From Brachionus manjavacas (lineage: Eukaryota; Rotifera; Eurotatoria; Ploima; Brachionidae), in the NCBI GenBank assembly GCA_019054805.1, contig JAHQIY010000019.1:1084001-1148000 (forward strand): a DNA stretch of 64,000 nt, in the 5' to 3' direction. The notes under the pieces are model-generated. The model searched no databases, was not told where the DNA came from, and worked only from the letters and a program-made list of their open reading frames with translations. Position numbers and translations under genes: made by a program. Of the stretch, positions 1 through 11,591 are shown in pieces. Numbering within the stretch: position 1 is the first letter of the stretch; the number at the start of each line of letters is the position of its first letter.

Positions 1-534
1 GTAAAAAATGTATTTGTGAAATAAAAATCGTGAAAAAAATTAATTTTTTTAAGAGTGAATTTAAATTAAAACCTAAAACTTTTAGCTCAAAATATCTAAC
101 TTAATTATAAATTTGGACGATGGCTTTTGACGAATAAAAAAATATAGAATTAAGAAAAACTTTATAGAAAAAGAAAATAAAATATGGCTTAAATTTATTT
201 ATTTTGAGCCTCAGGTGGATCTTGTTGAGCCACAAATTGATGTTGTGGACCCCGAGCGCGTGTTGAAAATAAGGGTAATGGAAAAATTAATAAATTGACA
301 ATTTTAAGAGAAAAAAATTCCAAAAATCAATTCAAGCAGAGTTGGTTTTTTTTGTTTTTAAAAATTTAAAAGTTTTGATAAATAGATCTTACACTCATTT
401 TTATTAATAGTATTAAAAGACTTGAAACTTGGCATAAAAAATTTTTTTTCCAAAATAAGATCAAAAACTTTTCCAGTTTTTTTAATTGTTGCGCAAAAAG
501 AAGCGAAAAATTATTTAAAAAAAAATTAAATTAC
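1..534 (-). other. Continuation of POLRMT gene: intron and possible small exons
   Basis: The donor after base 535 opens an intron. A possible 28-nt exon (about 395-422, minus) follows an AG and ends before gtaaga; it would add SFNTINKNE, but this is weak. A less AT-rich patch at 206-284 stands out and could be another exon, but neither strand gives a convincing POLRMT match. Otherwise AT-rich sequence. Confidence 0.3.
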
Positions 535-2024
535 TTGCATCAAAATATCAATGTAAACATTTGGTTCAAGTACGGTCAAAAAAGGCAGAAGAAATTCGGA
601 ATTCTGATTTTTGGACTGTTTTAAAAGTTCTACAGATTTGAAAAAATTTTTCGTGATCATCTCTCGAAATTGTCTGAGCAGAGTAGCTTTAATTTTATCC
701 TAAAAAAATTAAATTCACAAAAATTGTTTTTTTATTAAGTTAAAATTACATTCTTGTCCTTCATTTTCAATTCTGCATTGCTCAGACTGCGTATTGATGG
801 CACTTGAATCATCAAGTTTTGTTCCTCTCTGAGTTGACTCTCAAAATTGTTCATGATAACCTTTTTATCTATCATTTCTCTCGGATAAATGCTCTCGTTC
901 ACGACTACTTTCTGGCAAAAATTGATAAAATATAAAATAGAATAAAAACAAAATTACTTTTTTATCAAAAGGTTGTTTTAGTTTGCCCAGCAGTGGATTG
1001 TCCGAATTGGTGACTGGAGCATATTTAAACTCGAACGAAGGCAGTAGTAGATTCAAGGCTTTTTTAATAAAGTATTGCTGCTCCGAGGACAAATACAAAC
1101 TTGAAGCCAAATCATCTAGAGTAAACTGAAAAAAAATTCTAAAAAAAAATTTACTTTTTAATCAATAATTACACTTGATTTTTGTATGTCGAAGAGAACA
1201 CGTTCCAAAGTGAGTCTGAGCTCATTAGTTTTTCTCTCCAAGTTACTTTTTTCCAATTTAGCGCCAATAGATTGAATGACCGCTGTGTAAGAGCTAAGGT
1301 CCGGTTTGATTTGTTTTCTGGGATCCGGCGATGTTCTCATTGTCTTGAACAAACTGGTGATCTGATTAGTCCGGCCATGTTTGGCCAATTCGAACATCAA
1401 GCGATTGAACACTTGGACATCAGCGATGAAATCATGTTCAGCTCGCTTTGAGTCCTCCATTAAATTGTTCAAATAACGGATGGCTTTGTCAGTCATGCCG
1501 CCATTACAGCATACATCGATGTACGCTTTTACTTTGGAATTGAATTGTTTGTGTTTGAGATCAAATTCAAGTTGTTCATAGGTAATTTTTTCTCGTTTAT
1601 CCACCTGATTTGAGATTAAAAGCTCGAATGATTTGTTCAAGCTTTCCATTTGAAGTTTGGCCTTGTGAATGAGCTCAGTGGCATTAGACGGCTCAGTCTT
1701 GGGTTCTGGTACTACTGGTTGGACTGGTTCGTTGTCTATGATCTGGATTTTTGAGCTGATCTCTTTTAGTTCTATGTTCTGGGAACAAGTTTTGTTGGCT
1801 TGTTTTAAACTGTTGCATAGTCGATTTTTGTCCGGGTTTGCTTTTGACTCATTGAGGTACATGGTCTTGAGGATTCGCAGAAGATCTTTGTGTGGTCGAG
1901 CACTACCCTCTTGCTTTAGCACCGGGTAGTTGTTATTTACATTTAGCTTGTAATTGATGTTTTTGAAAGGTATTCTATTCAGCTTGTTTCCCAGGGTTCG
2001 CAGCAGACCTTGGCTTCGGAGCAT
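535..2024 (-). CDS. POLRMT: Mitochondrial RNA polymerase, N-terminal part (runs off left edge)
   Basis: Transcribes mitochondrial DNA in the matrix. Four exons read in phase: 1173-2024 (284 codons, ATG at 2024), 958-1125, 750-911 and 535-699, all phase 0 with GT/AG ends; introns are about 45-50 nt. The first residues are basic and acid-free (MLRSQGLLRTLGNKLNRIPF), as expected of a mitochondrial presequence. Residues about 165-280 form PPR-like helical hairpins (VKAYIDVCCNGGMTDKAIRY; later KPDLSSYTAVIQSIG), placed as in animal POLRMT. Later exons match the POLRMT N-terminal domain in order: YLSSEQQYFIKKAL, then NNFESQLREEQNLMIQVPSI, then LLPFLTVLEPNVYIDILMQ. The catalytic T7-like polymerase domain would lie left of the window, so about 449 of an expected 1,000-1,200 residues are present. 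Identification rests on remembered family sequence; PPR content alone would be weaker. Confidence 0.85.
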
Positions 2025-5000
2025 TTTATCTAAAGCAATTTGACCAAGAGTTTAATAAAATAGTTAGATTAATTTTTTTTAAAACGCATGGGTGTCTGAG
2101 TGAATTTTTTCAGTTTTAATACAGAAATATTTCAAATCGAGCCAAAGTTGGCTTTATTTTACTCACTTTGTGCAAGTAGACGAACATTTTTGTCTGTTTG
2201 GCAAATTTTTGGTTCATTTTTAGTCTAATTTTTTTCTTAATTATTTAGAAGAAGTTAAAAAAATTTTTTATTCAAAAATTTATTTTATTGCATGAATGAA
2301 AAATTAAAAATTGCTGAAAATTATTGTTTATGCAATAGCAAAAATGATTTGATTGTTTTAATTAAAATTTTTGAATAGTATCTTAAAAATCATCATAATG
2401 TTTATTTATTAAGGTTTTTTTGTTATTTAATCTTGATTAGACATCAATTTAATTAGAAAATAAAAATATAAAGTAAAAATTAGAATAAACCTAATTTTAA
2501 AATTCAAATGTTAGGAAAATTTGAAATCTACTTTAAAAAATTTAAAATTATCACAATATAATCTTTTTTTTAAAATTAATTAGGTAAAGAGTACAAATAA
2601 TTTTTATCCACAAATCCAAGAATAAAATAGCAAACTCAATAGACAATTGATTTATTTAGTTTGTAATATTTATTTCAGAAAAATAACACAGAAAGTAAAA
2701 ATATATTCCAAAAAAGAAGAAATTTCACTGATTAAATTAAATCATAACTTTATTTTTATTTTATTAACTAATTAAGTAAAAAAAAATAAAAAAAAATACC
2801 TTTTTTTTGTACAACCATTTTGACAATAAAAACCTGTTATTTTCATTTATCGAATTTCCTTGTCTATTTTTCAATAATTTAAAAGTAAATAAAATCAAAA
2901 AAATTAATAAATTTTTATATTTAGAGAATAGATCGAATACTGATAGAAACAGTACTAAATTTTAGACTTTTTTTTTGATTTTAATGCTAAAAAATTTCAA
3001 AGTTATAAATTTATTTTTTAATTACTAAAGCTCCTTCATAATAAAATAAAATTAAAAAACAAGAATTAAATATTTTAAGTTTCAGGAATAAAAGGAGAAA
3101 AAGTAAGGGTGCACTTTTTGATTAAATTTTTTATCAAATTAAACAAGGTTTTATCTGATTTAAGTAATAAATAAATTTTTGAAAATTTTTCTATAATTAG
3201 ATATGCTTTATTAATTTGGTGAAATATTATTGAATTTGTTATTTTTTACCGAATTAGTTAAGATTTTTACTGATAAAGATGATTAGTTAGCATCTTCTTG
3301 AAAGAAAAAATCTTTGAATCTTTGAAAAAATCTATTATTTACAAATACCTTACCACGTTTCTTGTTCAGCATCAAAATCAAGATATTATTCTATTCTAAT
3401 TTATAATTGAATCGTTTATTTAAAGTGGGTATTGAATTTTTTATGAGACTATTAAAAAATAAAGATTGAAAAAAATTTAATTTTCAAGTTCTTTCTCAAC
3501 TTTGATTTCAGGAAAAAGTATGAAAAATTATGAATCATTTAGGATTTCTTTAAAGATCTGATGGTAATTTTTTTATGATTCTTTTTTTATCATCATCTTC
3601 TTAATCCCATATTCAGTATTTGCACTTTATTCAAGAACATTACGCGAACTTAACAGTTTTTGATGTTAAACATTTTTCAATAAGCCTTAAAATTAAAAAA
3701 AATTGATATTATTAGTAAAAATCTTAAATGAACTAAAATTCTAGATGTCTCTTTTAATTAACTTAAATTATTTGATAGTTTTCTAATTAAATTTCTAAAA
3801 AATTGAAATATCTTTAATAAACTTTTTTAATATTTTGTCGAAATTTTGGGAAAAAATTTTAAGAGAATTATCGAAGAGCTTTCTTGGATTTATAACCAAA
3901 CAGGGTTCAATATATTTTTTTGTTTTTTTGTTCGATTTTTATTTTTAAACAAGAAAATAAAGCATAAATCAATGAATCTGATCACTTATTTCGTACATTC
4001 AGGATTTTTGTTTTTTCAAACCTTTAACAAAAAATGAAAACAATTTTTTTGAATTATGCATTTGATGCAGCACCAAAAATTAGGAAAAAAAAATGAAAAA
4101 TAAATTTTATTTCTTGTACTAAAATCAAGTCTTGAAAACGCAATAAACTAAAAATTTCAAAGTTTGATGTGGCGCTAATTCCGTGGTTTCGCTATCAGAC
4201 CATGCTTTCATTATGAAAATGTTATAGCATGGGCGAGATGCAATTTGGTGCATGGTCCAAAGCGTGGCTTAGCTTGTGCAATAAGGTTTATTAGTTGATT
4301 TTATAAAAATCCTTTTAATTATTGCTTTTAAAATGATGATCAAATTGACATTAATTGATTTATTTTATTTTTATAACTTTTTCTATATGATGAATATTTA
4401 AGATTTGATTTATTTGAAAATTATTCTAAATCCCAAATCCTCAAAGATTTAATATCGATAATGGCATTTCAAATATTAAAATTTTTTTCATTAAAAGTTG
4501 ATTAATACTGAAAAATTAAGAAAATTGGCTAAGATTAATCATTTAAATTTTAATTGATTACGAAGCTATCAATGTTTTCTTCACAAAGTTTTTTATAAAA
4601 TAAATTTAACGAATCTTTAAATTTTAAAAACTGAATTAAGAATACAAAAATCTTTTAAATTTTAATAAAAATTAAAAAAAAAAATTTAATTTTTAAGAAC
4701 ATTTTTCCTGAAAATTTGATTTAATTTCATTGAAGGGGTCATGTTCAAATTATAAAAAAAATTCGTCAATTGAAGTTCTGTTTTGACTCAACTAAACAAA
4801 ATAATTTTTATTTCTTTATCTTTTTTTTATAAAAATTTTTTTTATTAATTTTATTCAAAATAATTGTTTGAAAATTTTTTCTTTTTTGATTTTATACGAC
4901 TTTTTTAATTTAATCTGGAATTTGTTTTTTTCACTTTAGAGAACATAGGACTTAATTGAGCTTATTTTTGGACATTGATTGTCTTTAAAAAAAAACTTTA

Positions 5001-5321
5001 ATTTACCGCACTTCATCTTTTTATGAAACTTTTTAAAATGTTTTTTTTATTTGATTTTTTTTATTGAATTGAAAAAAAAAGATTTATTTTTGATTAATTT
5101 TGTAGCAATTGACAAAAAATCGAGTCCACCAGGTTCTGAATCATCCTCATTTATGAACAAACTAAATTCCTAAAAGAAAAAATATTCTAGTTGCCGCTTT
5201 TTAAACATAAATTATGATTTTGCATTAGCTTAAAAAAATTTAGACAAAATTCAGAATATTCTTAAATTCAATTTTGAAATCAAAAATTTTTTTCTTCGAT
5301 CAAGGACTATTAGCGCCAGAA
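2025..5321. other. AT-rich intergenic region between POLRMT and PICK1 (divergent)
   Basis: About 3.3 kb without a supportable protein gene; short open frames here are Lys/Phe/Asn/Ile-rich and are what such AT-rich DNA gives by chance. It lies between two divergently transcribed genes, so both promoters must be in it, but I see no clear core-promoter motif. The only striking part is the GC-richer island at 4165-4290, listed separately. Confidence 0.6.
4165..4290. other. GC-richer island with interlocking inverted repeats; candidate structured RNA
   Basis: About 125 bases of much higher GC than the surrounding 3 kb. GACCATGC (4198-4205) is perfectly complementary to GCATGGTC (4250-4257), and a second GCATGG (4227-4232) could compete for the same arm. 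No open frame over about 35 codons and no tRNA, U1-U6 or spliced-leader signature was recognised. It may be a small non-coding RNA or a transposon remnant; strand unknown. Confidence 0.3.
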
Positions 5322-6696
5322 ATGGATTATGGCGAATTGGAAGAGGACACAATGGGCATGACAATTACCACAGGTAGCTGCACGCTTAAGAAAGACGACA
5401 GCAACTTGGTTGGCATAAGCATTGGTGGCGGTGCACCATATTGCCCTTGCTTGTACATAGTCCAAATATTCGACAACACGCCGGCCTTTCACGACACCTC
5501 TTTGGCAGCTGGCGACGAAATTGTCGGCATCAACAACAAATCAGTCAAAGGAAAGACCAAAGTCGAAGTGGCCAAGATGATCCAGCTAGAAAAAGACCAA
5601 GTGATAATCAACTATAACAAACTGCATGCTGACCCTAAACAAGGCAAAACACTGGACATTGTCCTTAAAAAAATGAAGCACAGAATGGTGGAGAACATGA
5701 GCGCGTCGACCGCTGATGCACTCGGACTAAGCCGGGCCATCCTTTGCAATGACAGTCTTTTGAAAAAAATGGACGAGCTAGAAAGAACTTCTGAATTGTA
5801 TGCCAACTTGATCGAGCATACCAGACAACTGCTTAAATCGATCTTTGAGCTTAGCACCACGCACAAAGCGTTCGGCGATTTGTTCGCCTCCATCGGAGCC
5901 AGGGAGCAGCACCCGAGTGCCAGCGAAGCTTTTTTCAAATTTGGGGAATCTCATAGACAAATTGACAAATTTGCTCATCAACTAATGAAGACCATTAAAC
6001 CAGTTAATTTTACTTATTCAAAAAAAATAATTTTTTTGATTTTTTTTTTTAAAGATGATCAGTGATTTAAACACTTATTTGACCAAGGCCATACCGGACA
6101 CTAAATTGACTATTCAAAAGTATGCTGATGTTAAATTTGAATATTTGGTAATTTAAAATAAAAGTTATTTTTCTAAAAAAATTTATTCTTATAATTTATT
6201 TCAGTCTTATTGTTTAAAAGTAAAAGAAATGGACGATGAAGAGTACAGCTACGCTTCGCTGCAAGAACCATTGTATCGAGTTGAAACTGGTAATTATGAG
6301 TATAGGCTCATATTGCGGTGTAGACAACTTGCTAGGAAAAAATTTGCCAAGTGCCGTCAAGACGTTTTGGTAAAATTGGAATTACTTGACCAGAAACACG
6401 TGCAAGACATTGTTTTCCAATTGCATAGATTCATCACTGCCATGAGCAAGTATCACGCTGACTGCTATGAATCAATGAAATCGACAATAAACATATTTCC
6501 AATTGAAGTAGATCTGCCTGCGAACATTCTGGATTTTTCCAAAAGGAGCAAAGAAATAAAGTCTGGATACGAGTTTCACGATGAGGTTAAAAGTGAGAGT
6601 GAAAGTGACGATGATGAAGAGTTCAGCAAATTTAAATCGGACAATTTGGTACAAGAAAGTAATGATCAAAACTTGATTGATATTTCAAATGATTAA
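5322..6696 (+). CDS. PICK1: PICK1: PDZ and BAR domain membrane-trafficking adaptor
   Basis: Peripheral membrane scaffold that binds receptor C-termini through its PDZ domain and curved membranes through its BAR domain. Exons 5322-6002, 6055-6147 and 6205-6696 join in phase (introns 52 and 57 nt) to 421 residues; human PICK1 has 415. The PDZ domain (about 20-105) keeps the Lys-Asp pair (24-25) before the LVGISIGGG carboxylate-binding loop, and the membrane-binding Cys-Pro-Cys at 41-43. The BAR region (about 140-355) includes TADALGLSRAILCND, NTYLTKAIPDTKLTIQKY and NYEYRLILRCRQ. An acidic Ser/Glu/Asp tail follows, as in vertebrates. The ATG at 5322 is chosen because the protein then begins MDYGELEEDTMGM, like other animal PICK1; the open frame continues upstream without another good ATG. 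A non-coding first exon is possible. AATAAA occurs about 80 nt past the stop. Confidence 0.95.
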
Positions 6697-7679
6697 CTGT
6701 AGTCCTAGTCGCTCACTCATTTTCTTAATTTATTTATGTCAAGTTTTTAGTTGATTTAATTTTTTTATGTTTAAATAAATAGTTAAAATTTTCATTCATT
6801 TTTTTTGGACACCTAAAAAGTGCAGTGAAAATTGGATGCAAAGTTGGTCTCTTAAAAAAGGATACAAAATATTAATGATGAAAAAAAGGAAATTAAAAAT
6901 CAAGTCTTAATTTTTAACTTTAGAATTTTTCATTATTTAGGGATGTAATAAAATATTATAAGTCTGAAAAAGATGTTTTGCAATATTTTAAAAAATAGTA
7001 AAAAAATGATTTCACTTTATGTGAGTGAGTGATAATATTTGATAATTTTATTAAATTAAAAAAATTATGTAATTCACTATTACTAAACCATTTTTTTAAT
7101 ATAAAAATGAAAAATTTTTGAATGAAAAATCTCATGGCTGAAGTCTAATAATCGAATCTACAATGTTATTATTTTCATTATTAAGAGATTCAATCTTATT
7201 CGAAAATACTATTGTTTGTTTGAAAAAAGAATTTAGAATTTAATTTAGTATCTAAATCTCTCTTGTTAAAATTTAATAATATTTGTAAAATAATTTAAAT
7301 CTTTAAGATAATTAAATACATATTCGAATTTGAATTTGGACAAAAATTAAACTGATTTAAAAATTAAAAACAATAAAAAAAAGGTGAATTTGATTTAGAA
7401 AAAAACAATTAATCGAAAATTAAATATTATTTGAATTTAAAAATCGAGAAAAAAATTGAATAATTTTATTAGTTTGGCTTCAAGGAATCTAAATGATTCT
7501 TTTTTTATAAGGTTACAAAATATATTTTTATTTCTTTAGTAAAAAAAATTTGATATCTGCTTCTTTTCTAATTATTTTTTGAGTTAATGATTTTAAAAGA
7601 TTTTAAAGAAAGATTTCTTTGAATCAATTTATTTTCAACAAATATTTTGAATCTAAAATAAAATATTTTAGATTCAAAA
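6697..7679. other. AT-rich intergenic DNA
   Basis: About 1 kb downstream of PICK1. Apart from the AATAAA near 6774, probably the PICK1 polyadenylation signal, I see no gene, RNA or repeat in it. Confidence 0.6.
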
Positions 7680-7855
7680 TTATGATGCAGTTATGATGCG
7701 ACTTTGTCGATTACATAGATTTTCAAATTTTTCGCCACCAAGCAAAACCATCAATTTAGAGCTATCCAGATCCAGGACTTTCTGCTTCACAGCTCCTCGC
7801 GAAACAATTTTGAAATCCAAAAGCCCCTTTGATTCAATCTTAAACAAACCAAACT
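7680..7855 (-). CDS. Unidentified coding-like segment, possibly a terminal exon or gene fragment
   Basis: A minus-strand open frame of about 58 codons ends at TAA (7680-7682). It has balanced, non-AT-biased residue use (for example GLLDFKIVSRGAVKQK and SSKLMVLLGG), unlike the surrounding DNA. A stop codon lies directly upstream, but CTAAG just before base 7855 could be a splice acceptor, making this the last exon of a gene. No upstream exon was found before the LINE remnant at 8.4 kb, so it may be an isolated fragment or part of a mobile element. Family not recognised. Confidence 0.3.
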
Positions 7856-7911
7856 CTTAGTACAAATTTTTTATAACAAATTTAACACTATATAAATTTT
7901 ATTTCTCTTGT

Positions 7912-8048
7912 AATTGTGCGCATATATCTATTAAATATTTTTATCATATTGCACGTTTGAGGGCTGGAAAGATATAGCCGCCATTCCGAATCTACCAGGA
8001 ATAACTTTTCCTTAATTTTTAAATAAATAAATATTAGATTTGGTAATT
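7912..8048 (-). repeat. Dispersed repeat R1, copy 1
   Basis: Read on the minus strand this matches 51425-51560: both share the order AATTTAGG-like start, CCAGG/CCTGG, GAATGGCGGCT, CTTTCCAG, CCTCA, TGCAATATGAT and an AATATATG-like end. Partial copies are at 50868-50945 (minus) and 54780-54860 (plus). No coding capacity; the element class is unknown. Confidence 0.65.
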
Positions 8049-8429
8049 GTTATGTCCTTATGTCCAATTAAAAAGACGTTGTAATTTTATATCTATTTAT
8101 TTCTAAATTCAAAAGGGAAACGGCCGTCTAATGACAAAGCCAATATGTATCGAAAAGTTTTAAGTTTTAAGCTTAAGAAGTAAAATAAAAAAGAACAAAA
8201 AAGATTTTCATAAAATAAATATCTCACAAGCTTTCTTTTTTTTATTTAATATTGGTTTCGACAAACCTTTTTAAGTAGTTGTGTTTCTAACCAACAACTT
8301 GCCAATCCAAAATGTAACTTTAATTTACAAACATCTAAAAATAACAATTAATACAACATGTAAATTAAATGACAGCTAAATAATATTATGAACTAAATAA
8401 TGTGCTTTTTAAACACGTGATGTAACAAC
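8049..8429. other. AT-rich spacer
   Basis: About 380 bases between repeat R1 and the LINE tail; no gene or RNA seen. Confidence 0.5.
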
Positions 8430-8985
8430 ATCACAGTAATGTATTTTTATTAGTAGTTGTAGTAGTAGTAGTTCTTGCTGAGACACTTTACATGTAGAGC
8501 TTTTGAGCCCATCACCTCCGATTTTCCGTTTTTAGCTGTAGCAGCCGATTCCATTGAATAATTCTAGCAACCTCAAAACTAGCGGTTGACTTAGATTTCA
8601 ACACATTTTCTTGCAACTTATTCCAATGCGGAACTACTCTGTTTGAGAAAAATACATGTCTGTCACTTACTGCAGCTTCAAAATCGTTTCTAATTTGAAC
8701 TGAGAAACTATCTCCCCGGAATCTGATGCTTTTTCCTCTTAACATCCCGGCATGACCCTTTTTTCTGATCTTTTCACCAGATTCTTTACCAGGCCTACCT
8801 TTTCTATTCCATTCACTAATTTGTACAATTCAATCAAGTCCCCTCTCACTCTTCTTTCAACCTCATTTCATACGACATGTTTCTTAGAGACAAAGGTATT
8901 TTTGTTGCCCTCTCTAGCACCTTTTCTAACGCATTCACATTCCTTTCCAAACCCGCACTGCATAGTCTAGGTGGGGTTTAAAGTA
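8430..8985 (-). mobile_element. Decayed LINE: C-terminal reverse-transcriptase tail and 3' end
   Basis: Joining frames across at least two frameshifts on the minus strand gives the usual order of the C-terminal tail of CR1/Jockey-like reverse transcriptases: FKPHLDYAVRVWKG, ALEKVLERATK, LRNMSYEMRL, RRVRGDLIELYKLVNG and finally FFSNRVVPHWNKL (8512-8745 is open). The 3' end is a (CTA)n-like tail at about 8450-8480. The catalytic RT domain and endonuclease are absent, the normal result of 5' truncation during insertion. Inactive relic. Confidence 0.8.
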
Positions 8986-9139
8986 TAACATTTTTTATTA
9001 ATGTAATACTTTAAATCTATTTAGTAAAATTTTCATCAATTAACCAATTTAAAAGTCTTTAATTTTACAATAAAAAGAAAAATTTGAAATTAAAATTTTT
9101 TATTGACACTTCTAGATTAATTAAAAATGAAGTCTTTTC

Positions 9140-10165
9140 TCACTCTTCTGCTTTTAAAAAATTCGATTTTTTCACTTTTTTTAAATCATTTTCTAGATTG
9201 AAAATAGAGTCCTTTATTTGGTTGTACTTCCTAATATCCAAATCATTTTTTACAGCGTTCTTATGAAAATGTCTTAGGAATACTCGATCACTTGCTGATT
9301 CATAGCCGTATTCTTTACGAGTAAGAACATAGTACGCATACACGCCGATAACTGCAGAATAGGAAACGAAGTAACTAATAGGTTCCACTATATCCCACGA
9401 ATAGTCGAACCAAGTTAGTCTAGCTAAAATACCTGCTTGCATTGACATCAGGCCTAATCCTAGCCAAATCATTCTATTTGTGTGTCTTTTTGCCTTTTGT
9501 TCCAAATCACGTCTTACATTTTCCAAAGGTTCTAGATCACTTTTTAATTTTTCAATTTCATCTGAAATTTTTTTTTCCTTCTCTGCTTCGAATTGCTCTA
9601 CATTCAATTGAAGATATAGTTTGGACACTAATTCGCGTACTTTATCCAGCTCGTTTCGAGCTCCATCATGTGAACTTGCTTCATTTGAGCTCATATGTGT
9701 AATCGGTGGTTTAAAAACAAGCGTATCATCATTTATTTTAATTTTAAATTCATTGTAAATAATTGATCCGATTGCTGTTGATTGTGATATCCTATTGCCT
9801 TCTGAAAACAAGGTATTACTGTTTTTTTCTCAAAATAACTTACCACTAGTGTAAAAGACAATTTTGTCTATTGATCTATCTTCTTGCATTATTTTTTCAA
9901 TAAGGTCTCCGACATTTTCGTTCAAAAATTTTAATGTAAATTCACAATTTTCCTTGCGAGCTGGCAATGGGACAACTAATTTGACAATTCCATTTGGTCT
10001 GATTTGGACACTCTGGTTGCTAGAAGATATTTTTTCAATGTCGGTCGAGAAAAGCTTTTTGGATTGAATTGGAAGATTCAATCGGCTCAATTCTCCACAA
10101 ATAAAATTGTTGAGACTTTTGATCTTTGAAAAATTATTTACATTTTTGAGTAAAATAAACTTCAT
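9140..10165 (-). CDS. MCU: Mitochondrial calcium uniporter pore subunit
   Basis: Forms the Ca2+ channel of the inner mitochondrial membrane. Exons 9844-10165 and 9140-9801 join across a 42-nt intron into 327 residues (human MCU 351). The start at 10165 gives a basic N-terminus suited to a presequence. The matrix N-terminal domain includes VVPLPARKENCEFTLKFL and IMQEDRSIDKIVFYTS, close to the vertebrate protein. A coiled coil (about 155-215) ends in LEPLENVRRDLEQKA. Then come TM1 (about 219-238, IWLGLGLMSMQAGILARLTW), the pore loop WDIVEP with Asp244 and Glu247, and TM2 (about 251-268). EYGYESASDRVFLRHFHK matches the matrix-side helix. The selectivity motif reads DIVE where most animals have DIME; both acidic residues are kept, so a working pore is expected. 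Identification is firm; MCUb is less likely because the acidic ring is complete. Confidence 0.94.
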
Positions 10166-10929
10166 TCTTCTTGCTCACAACAACTCTATTGATCAAATAA
10201 AAAACTTTATTATCACTAAAATTGATTATATTTAGAATTAAAGCTAGTTATGTTTTTGATCTGGGTTTAGCTCTTAATGGTTTTTACCAATTATTTCGAA
10301 AAACATTCATGAGTTTAATTACAGAGTGGTAATAAAATTGGATTTTGACTAGAACTTTTCAAGACATAATATTATCATATTTTTATAAACTCAAAAAAAG
10401 TTAACATAAAAAATTTAAACTAGTTGAAAAAAGTGAAAATAAGAATTCATAATGAGTTTGTTTCTACGCAGTACCTTTATCAATATTCTAATCTCCAAAT
10501 GAGTCTGAATATTATTACTATTTTAATTTATTTGAATTAAATTCAGATTGACAATAAATTAATTGAAAAATTTAAAAGACAAAAATTCTTTAAAGCTGAA
10601 ATTTGAATTAGTCCAAAAATTGATAATCTTCTACGGTAAAATTTGACCAAATCACTTAGAGTTAGGGTTGGCTGGCATTCTGTATAATAAGTGGCCGAAA
10701 AAGGACGGATTTTACAAATAACATGTAAAAAATTTTATTCCTAATAACATTAATTAAAACCAGAGTATCCTAAAAAAAAACAAAAAAATTTCCATTTGTA
10801 TTATAATGCCAGCTTTGGGCTTTTTTTCTACTTGGTTTCGGCTTTTGACAAAAAAAAAATTATTTACAAAAATTACTTATTGTGAAATTTAGATTTTATT
10901 TTTAAGAAGAAAAATATTTTTGCTGGACA
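10166..10929. other. AT-rich region upstream of MCU
   Basis: About 760 bases between the MCU start and a LINE relic. It probably holds the MCU promoter, but I can point to no specific element. Confidence 0.5.
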
Positions 10930-11325
10930 TTTGTTTAACTTGCATATTTAAAAATCACAGCTGTCCAATACTTGTCCAATTTGCTCTTGAAGGAGTTTAC
11001 TGAAGGGGCGTTTATCACTTCATCTGGTAACGAGTTCCAGCTGTTTGCTACCCGATTGTAATGGAATTCATGCCTTTGGTTGTGGAAGTTCATGCATTCA
11101 GCATCTCACTATTTCTCTTCTGAAGTTCTCTTATTCTCCTTTCGGTTAGTGTAAAAAGGCGAAGATAGTCGCATTTAGCTTTGTATTTTAGGTCTTTGAG
11201 TTTAAGAGATACTTTTGTGGCTTTATGCTGAATTTATTCCAATGTCTCTTTTGGTTCGATTTGTGGTCTGATAGTGTACAATTTTTTCCAGAGCTCAGGT
11301 TCTCTGTACGTGAAGGTTCATTTTG
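10930..11325 (-). mobile_element. Decayed LINE: RT C-terminal tail with internal deletions
   Basis: Minus-strand translation across frameshifts gives REPELWKKLYT, KLKDLKYKAKCDYLRLFTL, TERRIR and an ending of the form FHYNRVANSWNSLPDEVINA. That is the standard tail of CR1/L2-like RTs. Stretches normally between these motifs are missing. This copy is clearly different in sequence from the one at 8.4-9.0 kb. Confidence 0.75.
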
Positions 11326-11591
11326 TAAATTTTTAAATCTTTTAAATAATGATCAGGGGCTCATTTTATCTGGGTTTTTTTATTAAACATATATATTTAC
11401 TTTAAAAACATCAAAGGACACTCGTCATTTTTGGCAAAGGAGTTCTAGATGGCCTTTTTCTGTTAATAAAAATTTTAACAACTAATTTTTATGTTATTTT
11501 AATTATTAGATTATACTCTTGAAAATTTGGTTAAATTTAGTCTATGGGAGCATATTTTTTTTAATCTCAAATTTTAGAACATTCTTTTTTG

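Noticed and set aside
5310-5981. Minus-strand open frames opposite PICK1 and likewise opposite the PTB gene and GPKOW
   Set aside because: They are antisense shadows of strongly supported exons and have no family features.
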